A stretch of 64,000 nucleotides of DNA from Delphinapterus leucas (GCF_002288925.2 NW_022098036.1:37571699-37635698), one strand, 5' to 3'; shown: positions 21,928-35,507, counted from the stretch's first letter. Program-made: numbers and translations. Notes: a model not told the origin generated them from the letters alone.

Positions 21928-24889
21928 CTATCTTATGAGACCCTCTGAAGGAGAGTCCATGTCATATTCAACTTTGTATTTTTCAAAAAACCTTGACCAC
22001 TAAAGGCACTTTTAAAATGTTAATCTCATTATTATTACTGTTTTAAAATTTGCTTCAAATATCCTCATCCAAATGTAGATGCTGAGGCTCTGCAAGACCA
22101 ATAAATAACAACGTAACATTCAATTACAAAAAATTTATGTAATATTCTGCTACATGCTAGGTGTTTGATATACAAAAAGGAATAAGACTGTTCCTACCCT
22201 CAAGGAATTTATTTCTAGTATTCGAGAAAGACATGTAAATGAATAATTGCAATTGTGCTTGACTAATTCCAGTGACGGGGTTAGGGAATGAGGAAGTAAT
22301 GCCTTAGCAGGTATTTGAAGGCTACTTTGCTCATAAAACTGTCTTCACTCGTTTATTTCATGAGAGAAGCATGCATCTTATTTCTATGTGTATAGATGAG
22401 TCAGTGGGACACACCAGCCTGTTCTGCTATAGATCTTGCCACATCCAAATTAATCTGACAACGATGGTTCCACTAAAAGCAGTCCCTCTAGAACCACCTG
22501 GTAACAAGCGTTTATTTCATGAGGATAAGAATGATTCTTTTGTAGCCTCCACGACTGCTCAAGTGTTGTTACCTAGTGTCTTTATATCCACCCTTACAAC
22601 ATAGAAGCAAGCTCAATTTAAACAGACAACTGCCTTGCTGGTTCAAAGTTTTGTTAGCTCAGCAGGAAGGGATGTTATGAATGCCAGAGATTCTTCTATG
22701 TTGTCGCTTTTGTTCTTTTTTGGTGAAGGAATGGTTAGGCCAGAGTAGTTGTCTGAATAGAGAACCTTTGTTGAAGGCTTTATAATTTGCTGCTATCTAA
22801 ATAGTACATTTTAATCATCTAGAAAATGAGAGGGTTGAACGAGATCATCTCCAATGTCCCTTTCTGTTTTAAAATTCTTTGATTCTGTAATCAATAGCCT
22901 GATTTTTTAAATGTGAAAAAGCCTCAAGAAACCTAAAGATACGTTTCTAGCTTATTCATGCACACTTACAATTTATTCATTCAGGATTATATTACATAAC
23001 AGTAGTAGTTATACACGATGCTAAAAACTAATTCATTCCTGAAATTCATTTAATTTTTACTGACCTTTGAATGTTTTTTATGTTCCATTTTAAAATTCCT
23101 CAGGGTATAGCCCAATATAATATACTACATTATCTCAATATCTAAATATGTCATTGAGGAAAAAAATATTTTTATTGATCCCAAGAATGATGCTCCTATA
23201 TAAAAATACTGGATTTTAAGAAGGACATTTCCCTGGGAAAGAAAAAGAGTTTTGGTCTCTACTACAAAATAACTTACTTTGAAAGCTAATAACTGAAGTA
23301 TTTTTAAGACATTAAATACTTCCTTTCTTTAATAAGACATTAAATACTTCCTTTCTTTAACACTATTCAGTGTTTATTTCATTTATAATAAAAGATCAGC
23401 TGAATTTCTTAATGCCAAAAATTTTCTCCTAATGCTTTTAATTCTCACTGAAGCTCCCTCAGACCCTTATATGAGTGGAAATGTCACTAATTTCAGATAA
23501 AATTAATATATAATTCAGATGAACTCTAGTGGTTTCAAAATGGAAATCAAGGTACGTGGTTTACATTCACAGATCTCCTTTATGAAATCTGACATTAATG
23601 TGCCTCTTCATTCCTTCCTTCCTCTAGACCTCATTGTCTTTTCTCTCTAGCTCTCTTTTTTCCTCTCCTTTCTTTCACAGATTAAACTAAATAAATACAA
23701 AACTTAGGTAGCTGTGACCTAGGTAGCCTATCCCAGAACGGTGTCATCAAAAGAACACAATCCAAAACCAAAAAGGAGTTCAAAAACTCCTTCAAAAAGG
23801 CAAGTCCTTTACTTGTGCTGTTCAAATACCAAGAAGAGAACTCACAATTCACTTCAACACCTCTTAAAGTCCCCTGTATTCTCTCTCACGTCCTCACGCA
23901 TCCCGTGTAGTTCCTTGCTTCTTTTTGAACAAGCCCCTAGAACACTTTTCACCCAACCCTAGCCCTCTTGTTCTTCTCTTGTACCCTTTTGGTCCCAATT
24001 CTTATCATAAAATTTCAAAAGAATCAGGTTGGTAGTTCATGTGTTAGTAATTTATGTTCAGTTACACCTTTCAAGTGCTTTATAGGGTATATGAAGAAGC
24101 ACAGACCCTACCCTTAAAAACCTGCAGTTGAAGAGGGTAGACTCAACATTTGTTGGGTTTCTAGGTAAGTCAAGTGCTATGTCAAGCACCATGGATGTAA
24201 ACATTCATAGCAAGAGTGTCTGCCTTCAGGAAGCTGACAGCCAGTATGGAAGTGGCCACATGGACAGATAACCATAATGCAATGTGATAGATGTTAAAAT
24301 AAACTCTACACAGAAAGTGCTATGGAGACCTGATAGAAATTCTTTAAAAATGACTCACTGTCCAGTACTCTTAGTTAATGATATTAGCTTTTTCCTTCTT
24401 ATAGGAACTCCAATTTTGAAAACAGTTCATTTTTTCTTTCCCACTTTCCCTACCTCTCTGCACTACTAGCCCCCAGAGTTTTACAGCTTCATTTTTATTT
24501 CTAGTAATATCCTCCCAATACACGATAGGCTGGGGCGGGGATGGTGAGAGAGAGGGATAAAAAAACCTGACCCTTATCTCCCAGAGGAAAGAAATTTTGA
24601 AACTGCCAGAAACATGATAGAGTTGTCAGAACTACACAGTTCAGCCCTATGAACTATGAAATATGTGGCCTGGGTTTTTATTGGTTGTGTTCCATAGCAG
24701 TATAGTAATCAAAAGTTTCACAAAGATTAAAAAAACTAAAACTCACCCCTATGTTCAAGTAATCTGTGTCTTCTCAACTATCGACTCACATTCTTCCAAT
24801 GCCCTTTTCATCATATCTGACTCCTGCAGCGCCTTCCTAAGTGGGCTCTGCTCCAGTTTCTCCCAATTCTAATCCACTAATCTACTTGT
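21928..24889. other. 3 kb of mostly unique AT-rich DNA, no gene seen
   Basis: Holds a MIR-like scrap at about 22800-22890 and a recent-looking 28-bp tandem duplication at 23306-23360. Open frames are under 80 codons and unconvincing. Confidence 0.45.
23306..23360. repeat. 28-bp tandem duplication
   Basis: Two adjacent copies (23306-23333 and 23334-23360) beginning AAGACATTAAATACTTCC, with no mismatch over 27 bp. Confidence 0.95.
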
Positions 24890-25426
24890 AGATTAATTAT
24901 CCTAAATACTGCTTCATCATGTCACTCCATTTTTAAAAACTGCAATAGGGACTTCCCTGGTGGTGCAGTGGTTAAGAATCGGCCTGTCAATGCAGGGGAC
25001 ACGGGCTCGAGCCCTGGCCCAGGAGGATCCCACATGCCATGGAGCAACGAAGCCCACGAGCCACAACTACTGAAGCCCGAGTGCCTAGAGCCCATGCTCC
25101 ACAACAAGAGAAGCCACCACAATGAGAAGCCCACGCACTGCAACAAAGAGTAGCCCTCGCTCACCACAACTAGAGAAAGCCCACGCAGCAACAAAGACCC
25201 AACACAGCCAAAAATAAATAAATAAACTTATAAAAAATAGGAATAATAGTTGCGTTGTTTAAAAAAATTTTTTTAAATAAATAAAAAACTGCAATAACAC
25301 CCTAATGCCTATAGGATAAAGTTCAAATTTTTTAGCTTCACATAAAGGGTCTTGAAAATTTGGCCCAAACTATCATCTTTGCAACCTTATTTCTTTTTAC
25401 CCCTAACTCAATCCTATGCTCTAGTC
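24890..25426 (+). repeat. L2 fragment split by a SINE
   Basis: L2-like words on both sides of the SINE at 24948-25283: TCATGTCACTCCATTTTTAA before, and CCTATAGGATAAAGTTC, GGGTCTTGAAAATTTGGCCC after. Confidence 0.6.
24948..25283 (+). mobile_element. Long CHR-type SINE
   Basis: Head GGACTTCCCTGGTGGTGCAG, tail ACACAGCCAAAAATAAATAA plus a further AT-rich extension. 13-bp TSD AAAAACTGCAATA lies at 24935-24947 and 25284-25296. Confidence 0.92.
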
Positions 25427-25651
25427 CAGGGGTGCCAAGCCCCGGTACCCATCCGCGGCCTGTTAGGAACTGGGCCGCACAGCAGGAGGTGAGTGGCGGC
25501 CGAGGGAAGCTTCATCTGCCGCTCCCCATCGCTCCCCATTGCTCACATTACCGCCTGAACCATCCCTCCCCCCACCGCTCCCCACCCTGTTCGCAGAAAA
25601 ATTGTCTTCCACTAAACCAGTCCCTGGTGCCAAAAAGGTTGGGGACTGCTG
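25427..25651. mobile_element. GC-rich hAT-like MITE
   Basis: Begins CAGGGGTGCCAAGCCCCGG and ends CCAAAAAGGTTGGGGACTGC, with imperfect inverted termini. Internal GGCCTGTTAGGAACTGGGCC and AGAAAAATTGTCTTCCAC match a widespread mammalian hAT-type element. TCTAGTC occurs on both flanks, slightly offset. The 100-codon frame inside is not a gene. Confidence 0.75.
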
Positions 25652-26811
25652 TAGTCTAGTCAACACAAATGCTCAGCCTCTCCAAGAAACATCTCTTGAT
25701 TTATCTGCTTAGTAAACCTTTTTCTGAGAACTGCTTCTCCCTTCCAACAACATGGTTACAATTACCGTGTCCTTACAAGGTAACCCTGATTGCCATTGGT
25801 GATTGATCCAAGGGTGACACCTGACCCAAGCTGGCTGAATGAGCTCTTTCCCTGAGGAATTTAGAATGGAAACTGAGATAGTCCATGCTCAGTCTAGCTG
25901 TCCTTTTCTGCCATGTAGACCAGAAAGAATTAAGAGCTGATCTGTAGTAAGAAATGAAGTAGATATATAGAAGCAAAGACAAGAGTTAAAAAGAAAGGAC
26001 TACAGTCATGGTCCATTCTGTTCATCTAACCGAGCTGCATCCTACCCTTGGGCCCCAAGAATCACTGCTGCAATCATAATAATAAATTACCCCCCTTGCT
26101 TAGGTTATATTAGATAGATTCTGTTACTTGCATCCCAAAAGAGTTGTAATTAATCTAATCATATTTGCATTTTAGAGCAAATGTGTCCACAACGTGGAAA
26201 GAGGATAGGCTAATAAGAGAAGAGAACAGAGGCAATGAAACCAGTCAGAAGGCCATTGGAAGGATCCAGGAACAGGATTTAGTGATGACTGGATGTGGGA
26301 GGTGAGGAAGGGAGGTCGGGACTGAGAATGACCTGAAGGCTGTATGATGGGTGGAGAGTAAGAAAGAGAATACTAAAGAATTTGGGGGATGATACTGAGC
26401 TCAGCTATGCATGAGAAAATTTATATGGAAGCACCTAGCACAATTCCTAGGACACAGTAGGTGGTCCATACATGTCAGTGTCCTAGGTCCCTTCTCCCAC
26501 ACCCTTACGTTTTATTTCCCCTGTTAGGCAATTTCCCCTGTTGCCTCCTACAGGGCAAGGATTACACACTACTGTATACTTCTCCCTTGCCCTCACAGTG
26601 ACTACTCAGGTCCTGGTACACTATAGACACTCATTAAATATTTGTTGATTTCATTGATTTTATGCAAGACAATTTTGTTTTGATTGCTTATAATAATATA
26701 TCTGGTCAAAGTGAACACTCTGAATAGTATTGTATAGACCTGCTTTTTTAGACAAAGAATTGAAAAAATGCTTTCCTCACTGTAATCATGTTTGATTTTG
26801 GAATGGTCTTT
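25652..26811. other. Intergenic sequence with an L2-like 3' end
   Basis: An L2-like end lies at about 26500-26660 (CAGGTCCTGGTACACTATAG, then TTAAATATTTGTTGATT). No gene. Confidence 0.45.
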
Positions 26812-26827
26812 AAAAAGTCTGAATTCT

Positions 26828-27031
26828 GGGCTTCCCTGGTGGCACAGTGGTTGAGAGTCCACCTGCTGATGCAAGGGACACGGGTTCGTGCCCCGGTCCG
26901 GGAAGATCCCACATGCCGCGGAGCCGCTGGGCCTGTGAGCCATGGCTGCTGAGCCTGCGCGTCCGCAGCCTGTGCTCCGCAACGGGAGAGGCCACAACAG
27001 TGAGAGGCCCGCGTACCACAAAAAAAAAAAA
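26828..27031 (+). mobile_element. Short CHR-type SINE
   Basis: Near-complete young-looking copy. 16-bp TSD AAAAAGTCTGAATTCT lies at 26812-26827 and 27032-27047. Confidence 0.94.
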
Positions 27032-27047
27032 AAAAAGTCTGAATTCT

Positions 27048-28109
27048 AATAAATGATCATTTTCTTTTTGATGAGTAAGAAATAAATAAAATCCAGACAC
27101 AAAAAGAATAAATAAGTAAGCTTTTCATTTATAAATATGTATAAATCTGAAAATGCTTAGTAAACATCTATGCACAATACTTAAAGATAAATCTGAAAGC
27201 TGAATACAAAGCCTGACTCCTAATATAAAAACAAACTAATTAAAGCCAAGAATTTAGAAATTGAAACAACTCCTGTTGTTGAATCACAATATCTATCTCA
27301 GATATAAGTAGAAAACTTTTAGAGCATTAATTCATTCTTAATTCTCTATACAAAAGATTATTCTTATTATCCAATATATATTATCTCTCTATAAATTATC
27401 TATATATTTAATATATCAACTGTATGTAATATATAATTATCATATAATAATAGATTATCTAATATATTTATATATAAAATCTAATATATATTATCTATGT
27501 AGAGAGAAAATGTAAATGTGGCAAATATATTGAAATTAAATACTTTTTATCTTACCTAATTCCATTGCCATGGAGATATACAATCAATCCAAGAAAGTCA
27601 TGACTGGACAGCTTTTATTAATCTGAGTTGAAGAGGAGAGATGAGCCATGGTCTATGCAGAGCTGCTGTATTTGGCCAGTATACCTGTGCAGACTCCTGG
27701 GCATTGATGGAAAAGAACACAACCTGAGAAAGAACTCTCTGATGTGGGAAATGTAGGCCACCCTATATAAAGTGTGATCTGAGACGCAATGAAATGCTCA
27801 CCTACCATGGTGTCCCAAATTCCACCCATGGGAGCATTCTTTTGAGTTAAGAATATTATCTCTGGGAGACTTCTGTTAAAATGCACATGTTCAGTAAAAG
27901 TGATAAAGCATTGATTTGCTGATACCTATAAATTCATTGTCATGATTTGTTTGTTTTAATAACTCCCTACCACCTAACAGAGAACCATGTTTTGGTCCTT
28001 TGGCCTCTACCTACCTCTCTCAATCTCATTTTTTGCCATTCTACTCTTCCCAACAAACCCTTCCCTCTACCTCCATGGCTGGTGCATTTTCAGTCCTTCA
28101 GGTTTTCAA
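27048..28109. other. AT-rich intergenic sequence
   Basis: An imperfect (ATAT)n-rich stretch at about 27370-27500. No gene recognised. Confidence 0.5.
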
Positions 28110-28375
28110 ATTAAATGTGATCTCTAAGAAAAGCCTTCCCTGACCACTCAAACCAAAACAGGGCCCCACTCTATCAGAGCTCTCCTCAGAGCACTACTAA
28201 CAATATATTATTCTTTTATCTTTTTTCATTTATTTGTTGGTTACCTGTCTCTCCCTAGGAGCTTCAGGTCAACAACCTTGAGTACATTTTTCTCCATTAT
28301 AATCCCAGCCCTACATAGTGCCAAGCACATAGTAAAGGCTTGATAAATATTTGTTAAGTAAGCAAATAAATGATA
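28110..28375 (+). repeat. L2 3' end
   Basis: Contains AAAGCCTTCCCTGACCAC, then TGCCAAGCACATAGTAAAGG and TGATAAATATTTGTTAAGTA, the typical order of an L2 3' end. Confidence 0.7.
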
Positions 28376-29728
28376 CAGTGATATAACACTTCTAGAAGTT
28401 TGTATCAAAAGTATCAAAAGACCTTAAAATGTTGACACAGAGTGATCAAATAATTCTTCTAGGAATTTATCTTAAGGAAATAATTGGAAATGTAAAGATT
28501 TATACACAGATATTTCATCACAGACTTGTTTATACAAAGAAAAACTGGATCTGAATGTCCAGAAATAAGAAAAGTATTAAATAAGTGACATTTTAAAAGA
28601 ATACTTAATGCCATGATAGAATGCTCATGATATAACAGTAAACGGAAAAATCAGGATAAAAAGAGTTTATACAGTGCGATCTCAATTTTGCAAACAGTAA
28701 AAGAGTATAAATGCATAGGAAAGAACTGTTATATGTAGCAATGTACCAAAATATTAATGGCACTTATCTATAGGTGATGGGTAAGTGGCTTTTATTATTA
28801 ATGATATGCTATATTTTAAAAAATTCTCTACAATAAATATGTATTGCTTTTATAAGCGGATGAAAGCAATACATTTTAAAATATAAACGTAAACACCTAA
28901 TGTGTGAAAAACTAATTACTGTGCTAATTATTGAAGGATTCAACACTTTTGAATGAATGATCAACACTTTTCCCACTCTCCAGTGGCTTGTAATTTATGA
29001 CATAAGTAAACTTATTTCCAAAACCAAATGGGATCTGGCAACTGGAGCCATTAGCGGGTCAGGAAGAGGATGGATGAAGACGAAAAAATGGTGAGATTGG
29101 GTGAGGCAGGGTGTGGCAGCACAAAAGAGAAGAAGGGAAACAAGAAGGGAGATGAGGGAACCCGGAGGATAAACTTCAACTATTTTCATCCTTTCAACAA
29201 GTACTTCCTGAGTGCCCACTGGGCCAGGTATTTTGCTAGGCCATAGTATTTCAAAGATGAATAAAACATAGTTGCAGCCTGCCCTGAAATTACAGTGGAG
29301 CAGGCTGGTAAGAAAAGCAATTATATTAGAGCTCTATTATATAATTATTAACAAGATATTCTGTGAGTATAGACAAGGGGCACCTAGCTCACATCAGAAT
29401 GGATGTGGTCAAAAAACACTTATAAGGGAACATAAGCTCAAGCTAACTCCCAAAGGACAAAATACAGATTTCCAGTCAGGTGAGACAAAACACAAACAAG
29501 GTACAGAAGCATGAAACTGCATGGCTATCAGGAGGCTTTAATCTGCATGTAGCCCTAACTAGGACCCAGGTATCTGCTAGAAGCGAAATGTCATTTGCTC
29601 TGGGCTCCATACAAAATGCAGATGCCTAAATGAATGGCAATTTTGCAACCTTCCCTGAACAAGCCTTTATTGTGTAAATCCAGATGTAATTAATTTTTGT
29701 GGACAGACTGGTATGTCTCAAGTATTTT
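28376..29728. repeat. Old L1M-like 3' tail and unique sequence
   Basis: About 28440-28870 reads like an old L1 3' part (TTCTTCTAGGAATTTATCTT, TACAGTGCGATCTCAATTTT, CTCTACAATAAATATGTATT). 29180-29300 resembles an ancient mammalian repeat. No gene. Confidence 0.5.
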
Positions 29729-29745
29729 AACCTGTTATTTCTTTT

Positions 29746-29860
29746 TTTCTTGGCTGCACTGTGCAGCATGCGGGATCTTAGTTCCCCAACTAGGGATTGA
29801 ACCGGCGCCTCCTGCAGTGGAAGCGCAGAGTCTTAACCACTGGACCGCCAGAGAAGTCCC
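29746..29860 (-). mobile_element. Short tRNA-derived SINE, minus strand
   Basis: 115-bp copy of the same short type as 8259-8377 (CTTAGTTCCCCAACTAGGG, head CCGCCAGAGAAGTCCC). 17-bp TSD AACCTGTTATTTCTTTT lies at 29729-29745 and 29861-29877. Confidence 0.93.
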
Positions 29861-29877
29861 AACCTGTTATTTCTTTT

Positions 29878-32029
29878 ATACTCTAAGAGATAACAAAGCT
29901 CTTTCTCAGGACAAACAGCATGTCAGGGTACTTGACTACAGGTGGCAGCTGGTCTGGAGCAGCCAGACATAGCAGCAGATCTGGAGGGCAGAGAAAAGAC
30001 TTTCTTTCATTTCTATTGCCAGCCCTTTTTTGTCAAGAAAGAGGGGAATCAAGTTGATTTAGTATACTGGGTACATTGTACAATCAATACATCACTTGTT
30101 TTTATGTCTCAATCTTCCCTCTTTGAAGGGCATTTAAATTCAGCTTGGTGGGATTATGTGGGCTAAGCTGTGATGACTTAGTTTCTCACTCCTTTGCCTC
30201 ATGGGATACACTAGGGCTACCCTTACATCAAAGCCTGGAAGTAAAGAACTGGAGAATCTGCAGCCACTGACCCTGCTCTCCAAAATCATAAGATCTCATG
30301 TGGACCATAGAAATATATGAAACAATTGCCATAAACACCAAATGAATATTTAGTAAATAAAAAAGTAATAAAATATTTATAGTTTACCAGAAGATCCTCT
30401 AGGCCACTTTTTTTTTGCTTTACTTTCTTAGGCCTTAATCTAAAGCCTAAATCCTGAATGGGCTTTTAAATCTCATTTTGAATAATTCAGTTTGGGGAAA
30501 CAACCCATAATGTCAATATGCCAATGCAATAGCTAAAGAAGCATTCTCACAAAGTAATATATTAAAATCAATTCAGTAAGCGCCCAGAAAGGGAATCTAC
30601 TATATGTTTAACCTCTCCATACTAAATATACTACATGACTCATGTACACCTACTGATTAAATTTATGTCTAGCCCAATTGCCACTCTTCTCACTAGATTT
30701 AGGACCTTTAGAATATGTCTACATAAACATTATAAAGAATATGTATTTCCTATTCTTTGAGGATGGCATATCCAGATACAGAATATTAGATTACAAGCAC
30801 AAAATCGGCATTATGTTCAAAATAAAGAGAATATTCAACTGATTTGTCAAGTATAAACTTATTCTGGTTGGTTGTCAATGAAATGTCAACATCTTTAAAA
30901 GAGGGAATTTTGAAAAAAGGAAATAAAATTTATACACAGACAAAATATTCAACTTCAAAGAAAAGCAAACTAAAATAATAATAAAGATCATTTTATTAGT
31001 AAAAGATGGTTGCTGATGACAGATTGTTTTAGACTTTCTACCATGTTACGGTGTCAACACTCAACTTTTTCTTTGAGTAATTTCCCCTTCCTTATTCCAG
31101 TGATCTTGGAGGGATTGACAAACACAATTGTCCTGTCTGCCTCCCCCTTGGATGAGCACATGACACAGGCCTGATGAATCAGAGTCCTTCCCCAGGACTG
31201 ATATTTGAACAAAAGTGGGAAGTTCTCTCATTCCACACTTTTCACTGACTTTGGACCAACATAAGCCTGGAGTTGCTTATTGGCCAGCTTCTCCAGTTGT
31301 GTGGAAGAAGTCCATTTTCTGTAGGAGAGAAGGGGCCAACAAGTAGAGGAAAATAAAGGGGAGATAGTGTAAGAGAGAGAGAAAAGGAGAAGGGAAAAAG
31401 AGGTCTGACCTAATGGTATCATTGATGCCACTTAGTAAAGCCCAAAGTTAGTTCAATGCCTACATTTTCTCCAGTACATGAACAAGTAAATTCCCTTTTT
31501 TTGTTTAAACTAGTTTAGGTTAGGAATTTTGATTTGCAATTAAGATCACCAATATAGTGCCTCTCCAATTTTAGTGACAATATCCACTATTAGGAGAAAT
31601 AATTATGCACATGTAATTGCTATGCATTACTATTAGATTTTCTTTTGGTCTCATGCAACAGAAATATGACTACAGTTTCTTAACTAAATATGGATTAGTT
31701 TATTCTTGTAACAAGAATTCCAGAGGAAAGAGTCCAGAGCTGGTACAGATGTTCAAGAAAATCACCAGCTGCTTCTAGCTTCCTGTTCTACCATCTTAAC
31801 TTGTAGCCATCATCCTCAAAGTTGCAAGAAGGCTGCCCTACTTACAGTCAAGGAGAAAGGAAGGGAAAAAGGGAAAGGTGTGTGCCAGCTGGTTCCTTTT
31901 AATTAGTGAAACAAAATTGTTTCTAAAAGCTCAACCCAGCTACCTTCATAAACCAGAACACAGTCCTAAAGACATACCCAGCTGCAAGAGAGTCTGAGGA
32001 AGTGAGGTTTTTATAACAACTCACATCTC
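29878..32029. other. Intergenic sequence, no gene recognised
   Basis: 31640-31960 resembles an ancient repeat (CTCATGCAACAGAAATATGA, GGATTAGTTTATTCTTG). Nothing else recognised. Confidence 0.45.
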
Positions 32030-32128
32030 TATCAAAGAAAGTCTTTTATTAACAAAGATGAGAATGAATATTGAGTAGGTTTTATTTCGGTGGCCTTATA
32101 AGTTGGTACAGCATTTGTGGAAAGCAAT

Positions 32129-32476
32129 CTTTTTTATTAAGAAGTTTATTGTTTCTTATTTATTTATTTTATTTGGCTGCGTCAGGTCTTAGTTGTGGCA
32201 CACTGGATCTTCGTTGAGGCATGGGGGATTTTTCATTGCAGCACACAGGCTTCTCTCTAGCTGTGGCGTGTGGGTTTTCTCTTCTCTAGTTGAGGTGCAC
32301 AGGCTCCAGGGTGCATGGGCTCTATAGTTTGTGGCACGCAGGCTGTCTAGTTGAGGTGCGTGAGCTCAGTAGTTGCGGTGCAGCATGTGGGATCTTAGTT
32401 CCCTGACCAGGGATTGAACCCGCATCCTCTGCATTGTAATAAAAATTCTTTACCACTGGACCACCAGGGAAGTCCC
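32129..32476 (-). mobile_element. Diverged long CHR-type SINE, minus strand
   Basis: Head at right CCACCAGGGAAGTCCC, GTTCCCTGACCAGGGATTG box B region, T-rich tail at left. 11-bp TSD TGGAAAGCAAT lies at 32118-32128 and 32477-32487. Confidence 0.9.
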
Positions 32477-32830
32477 TGGAAAGCAATTTAGACTAACTAT
32501 AAAAGTATTCATACCTGTGATCTAATGTACTGCTTCTGGGAATTTATTCTGAAATAATTCAGAATATGAAAAGCTATAATTATAAAGATATTTATATTGA
32601 TGATCTTAAAAATAGAGAAAAAATCTGTATAACAACTATAATATCCAAAAATAAGGAAATAATTATGAAAATTATAGTAAGTTTGCAGATTGTATATTGT
32701 ACAGGCAACAAAAGTTTTAGTTCTTAAGACTGAAACAATATGGGGAAATGTTTAGGATATAATAAGTAAAAAAATTGACTACATGATTTTATGTACACTA
32801 AAGTTTTATGTACATTAAAAATTGCAAAGG

Positions 32831-33120
32831 AGGGACTTCCATGGTGCTGCAATGGTTAAGAATCCACTGCCAGTGCAGGGGACGTGGGTTCGAGCCCTGG
32901 TCCAGGAAGATCCCACGCCATGGAGCAACTAAGCCTGTGCACCACAACTACTGAGCCTGAGCTCTAGAGCCCGAGCTCCGCAACAAGAGAAGCCACCACA
33001 ATAAGAAGCCTGCGCACTGCAATGAAGAGTAGCCCCCTCTCAGTGCAACTAGAGAAAGCCTGCACACAGCAACAAACACCCAACACAGCCAAAAATAAAT
33101 AAATAAATTTATTTTTTTTT
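32831..33120 (+). mobile_element. Long CHR-type SINE
   Basis: Head GGGACTTCCATGGTGCTGCA, tail CACAGCCAAAAATAAATAAA. 11-bp TSD AATTGCAAAGG lies at 32820-32830 and 33121-33131. Confidence 0.92.
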
Positions 33121-33468
33121 AATTGCAAAGGGAAAAATTACTGAAAGAAAATATACCAAAATGTTAACAGTGGTTATATTAAACTGTTAGGGTTATAATT
33201 TATTTTTCTTCTTTCCTCTGAGTTACAATTTTAATTTTTTCCTTTACTTTAATAATAAATTAATAATTAGAACATTTATTTTTAAATCAGTTTTATCAGC
33301 ATATCTATCTATTCTTTGAAGTAGCTCTCAGATATATTAGATATATTCTCTGTCAGTTGATACCATTCTAGTGTTCCCCATTGTTCAGCATAACACTGAG
33401 ATCAAAATGGTACCAAATAGATATTGCTGGCAGATTATTAGATGCTTATTTTTAAACAGTATTAACAG

Positions 33469-33855
33469 TGTATTAATCCAAGTTCTCCAGAGAAACAGAA
33501 TCAATAGGATATATTTATAGAGAAAGAAAGAGACATAAGAAATTGCCTCATGCAAGAATGGAGGCTGGCAGGTCCAAAATCTGCAGAGCTGATGTCCCCA
33601 TTCAAGTCCGAAGGCCATTAGGCAAGAGAATCCTCTCTTGCCAGGGGAGAGTCAGCCTTATGTGATAGGCCTTCAACTGATTGGATGAGGCCCACACACA
33701 TTACGGAGAGCAATCTTCTTTATTCAGTCTACTGTTCTAACTGTTAAATCAGTTAAATCTCATCCAACACCTCACAGAAACACCCAGAATCATGTTTGAC
33801 CAAATATCTGGGCACCCCATGGCTCAGTCAAGTTGACATAAAATTAACCATCACA
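33469..33855 (+). mobile_element. Solo LTR, mammalian ERVL/MaLR-like
   Basis: 387-bp unit starting TGTATTAATCCAAGTTCTCC and ending AACCATCACA, with 5-bp TSD AACAG at 33464-33468 and 33856-33860. Internal CAAATATCTGGGCACCCCAT is typical of this common LTR type. Exact family not assigned; no viral genes. Confidence 0.8.
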
Positions 33856-33860
33856 AACAG

Positions 33861-35507
33861 TTATAGGCTAATCCAAATATATTTCACACGTTAGACTAAT
33901 TTATGTGTTTTTAGATCACCTATGCTTTTCTGTTTTCTGTTTGTGTGTTTATACATTTTTCATTTGCCCAGCAGGACTTTACCTCCATGCCTTTGCTCAT
34001 TCTGCTCCCTCCACCTAAATGCTTCTCCTGTCATTGCCTCATTTCTAAATCCTGAGTATCTTTAGGCCCTGCTCAAATGTCACATCTTTCATGAAGCCTT
34101 CTCTGATTCCTCCTGCCTTCACACCCTCTACCCCGACCACTCCACACACACACATCAAACTAGAAGTAACTTTTCCTTCTCAACACCCACAGTGCCCTGA
34201 CTCTGCTTCTCTAATGGCATGTTCCACATCTACCTTGTTTTACAGATTTTTATGAATAGGCTTTTTTAGACGATAAATTTCTTGAGAAAAGAATTCATGT
34301 CCGATTCAGTCTTGAATCTCCTGAATATCTAACACTGAATAGTTGTTCAACATTTATTTGTTGAACTAATGCATTTTATAATTTTCCTTACAACTAAAAG
34401 AGTCAGGAATTTCTTGGTTAACAAATAATTCAAAGACAATTTTCCAACAAAGTAATAGAGTTCAAGAAATTGTCTCTTGATCAATCCATGTATTGAGTAG
34501 TCTAGGAAAAACACACCTTTAGCTGGTTAGAAACTTCAGTCACTTTATAACAACTATGTTCTATATATTTAAATATAATTTTAAGTATTAATTGTCAAAT
34601 TCATTTAATGCAAAGTATTGGGGAATTGTTTTGATTATAGTAGTATTTTTCCTTTACTGCCACTTTTCCCACGCTTGAAGTCTGAAGCAGTTAATCCTTT
34701 CATTATTCATCCTTATTAAATATGTTTAGTTATTGCACTTGCTCTTTGGGTAAAGGCATAAATTGAACAAAACTATAATCTAGCTGGTCAACCATGGAAT
34801 GTGCGAGAGAAGTCACATCATCTTTCTGTTACATTATATCTGCAGGATCCCATAGAATCGAAAGATCTCCAGCAACAACTGTATCTGTGAGTGCCTTCCT
34901 TGAATTCGGATTTCACTACAATTAGTACATTTTACTACTGGTATTTAACTAATCTCTCAGATTTGTCAAAATTTTCAAAGGCTTTCTTGTTTCTCCCTCT
35001 AGTGGTCAATAACATTCATTGAAATGGAAAACCAGATGGGTGATCTTAAACGTGGGCAAAAGGTAGGGGTGAACATTCAATTTTGGTGTAAGTAAATGTG
35101 AAATGTATTCAAAACTACATTTCATAATCTGAGAAGAGGTTCATTTGGGATACAGCTTCCTTAGACACCACACATAAATATTCTTTATACTTATTTTCTG
35201 AATAACTTCTATTTCTATTTTATACTAATAATTTTTAGACATTCTGTATAATTAAATTCCTATTCCAGAAATTAGGTCCAGAAATAATTTTGTTTTCATA
35301 CCAAATTATCTGATATATTTGAGTAATAAGTAAATTACTAGATAATTTTAATTTTTTTAATGTTTCCTTAATAGGATAAACCTTCTTCCTCCACCCCCAC
35401 TTAATATCCATTGGCTCCTTGACATATGTAATGTTTCCTCTTTCAACCTCTAATTTCTTACTTATAAAACATTATGAAAAACTTGTTTAATTAGAAATAA
35501 ATTTTAA
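33861..35507. repeat. L2 3' end and unique sequence
   Basis: An L2 end at about 34000-34375 (AAATGTCACATCTTTCATGA, GTTCAACATTTATTTGTTG). The remaining 1.1 kb shows no recognised gene or repeat. Confidence 0.55.

Larger units (their letters stand above)
32030..33270 (+). mobile_element. Old L1M-like 3' part split by two SINEs
   Basis: Segments 32030-32128, 32477-32830 and 33121-33270 join into one old L1 end (GTACAGCATTTGTGGAAAGC, CTGCTTCTGGGAATTTATTC). No ORF survives. Confidence 0.6.

Noticed and set aside
26602..27021. 139-codon minus-strand frame with leucine/serine-rich start
   Set aside because: The start is the reverse complement of the SINE at 26828-27031. The same peptide pattern ([16 protein letters not shown]) recurs at every SINE copy.
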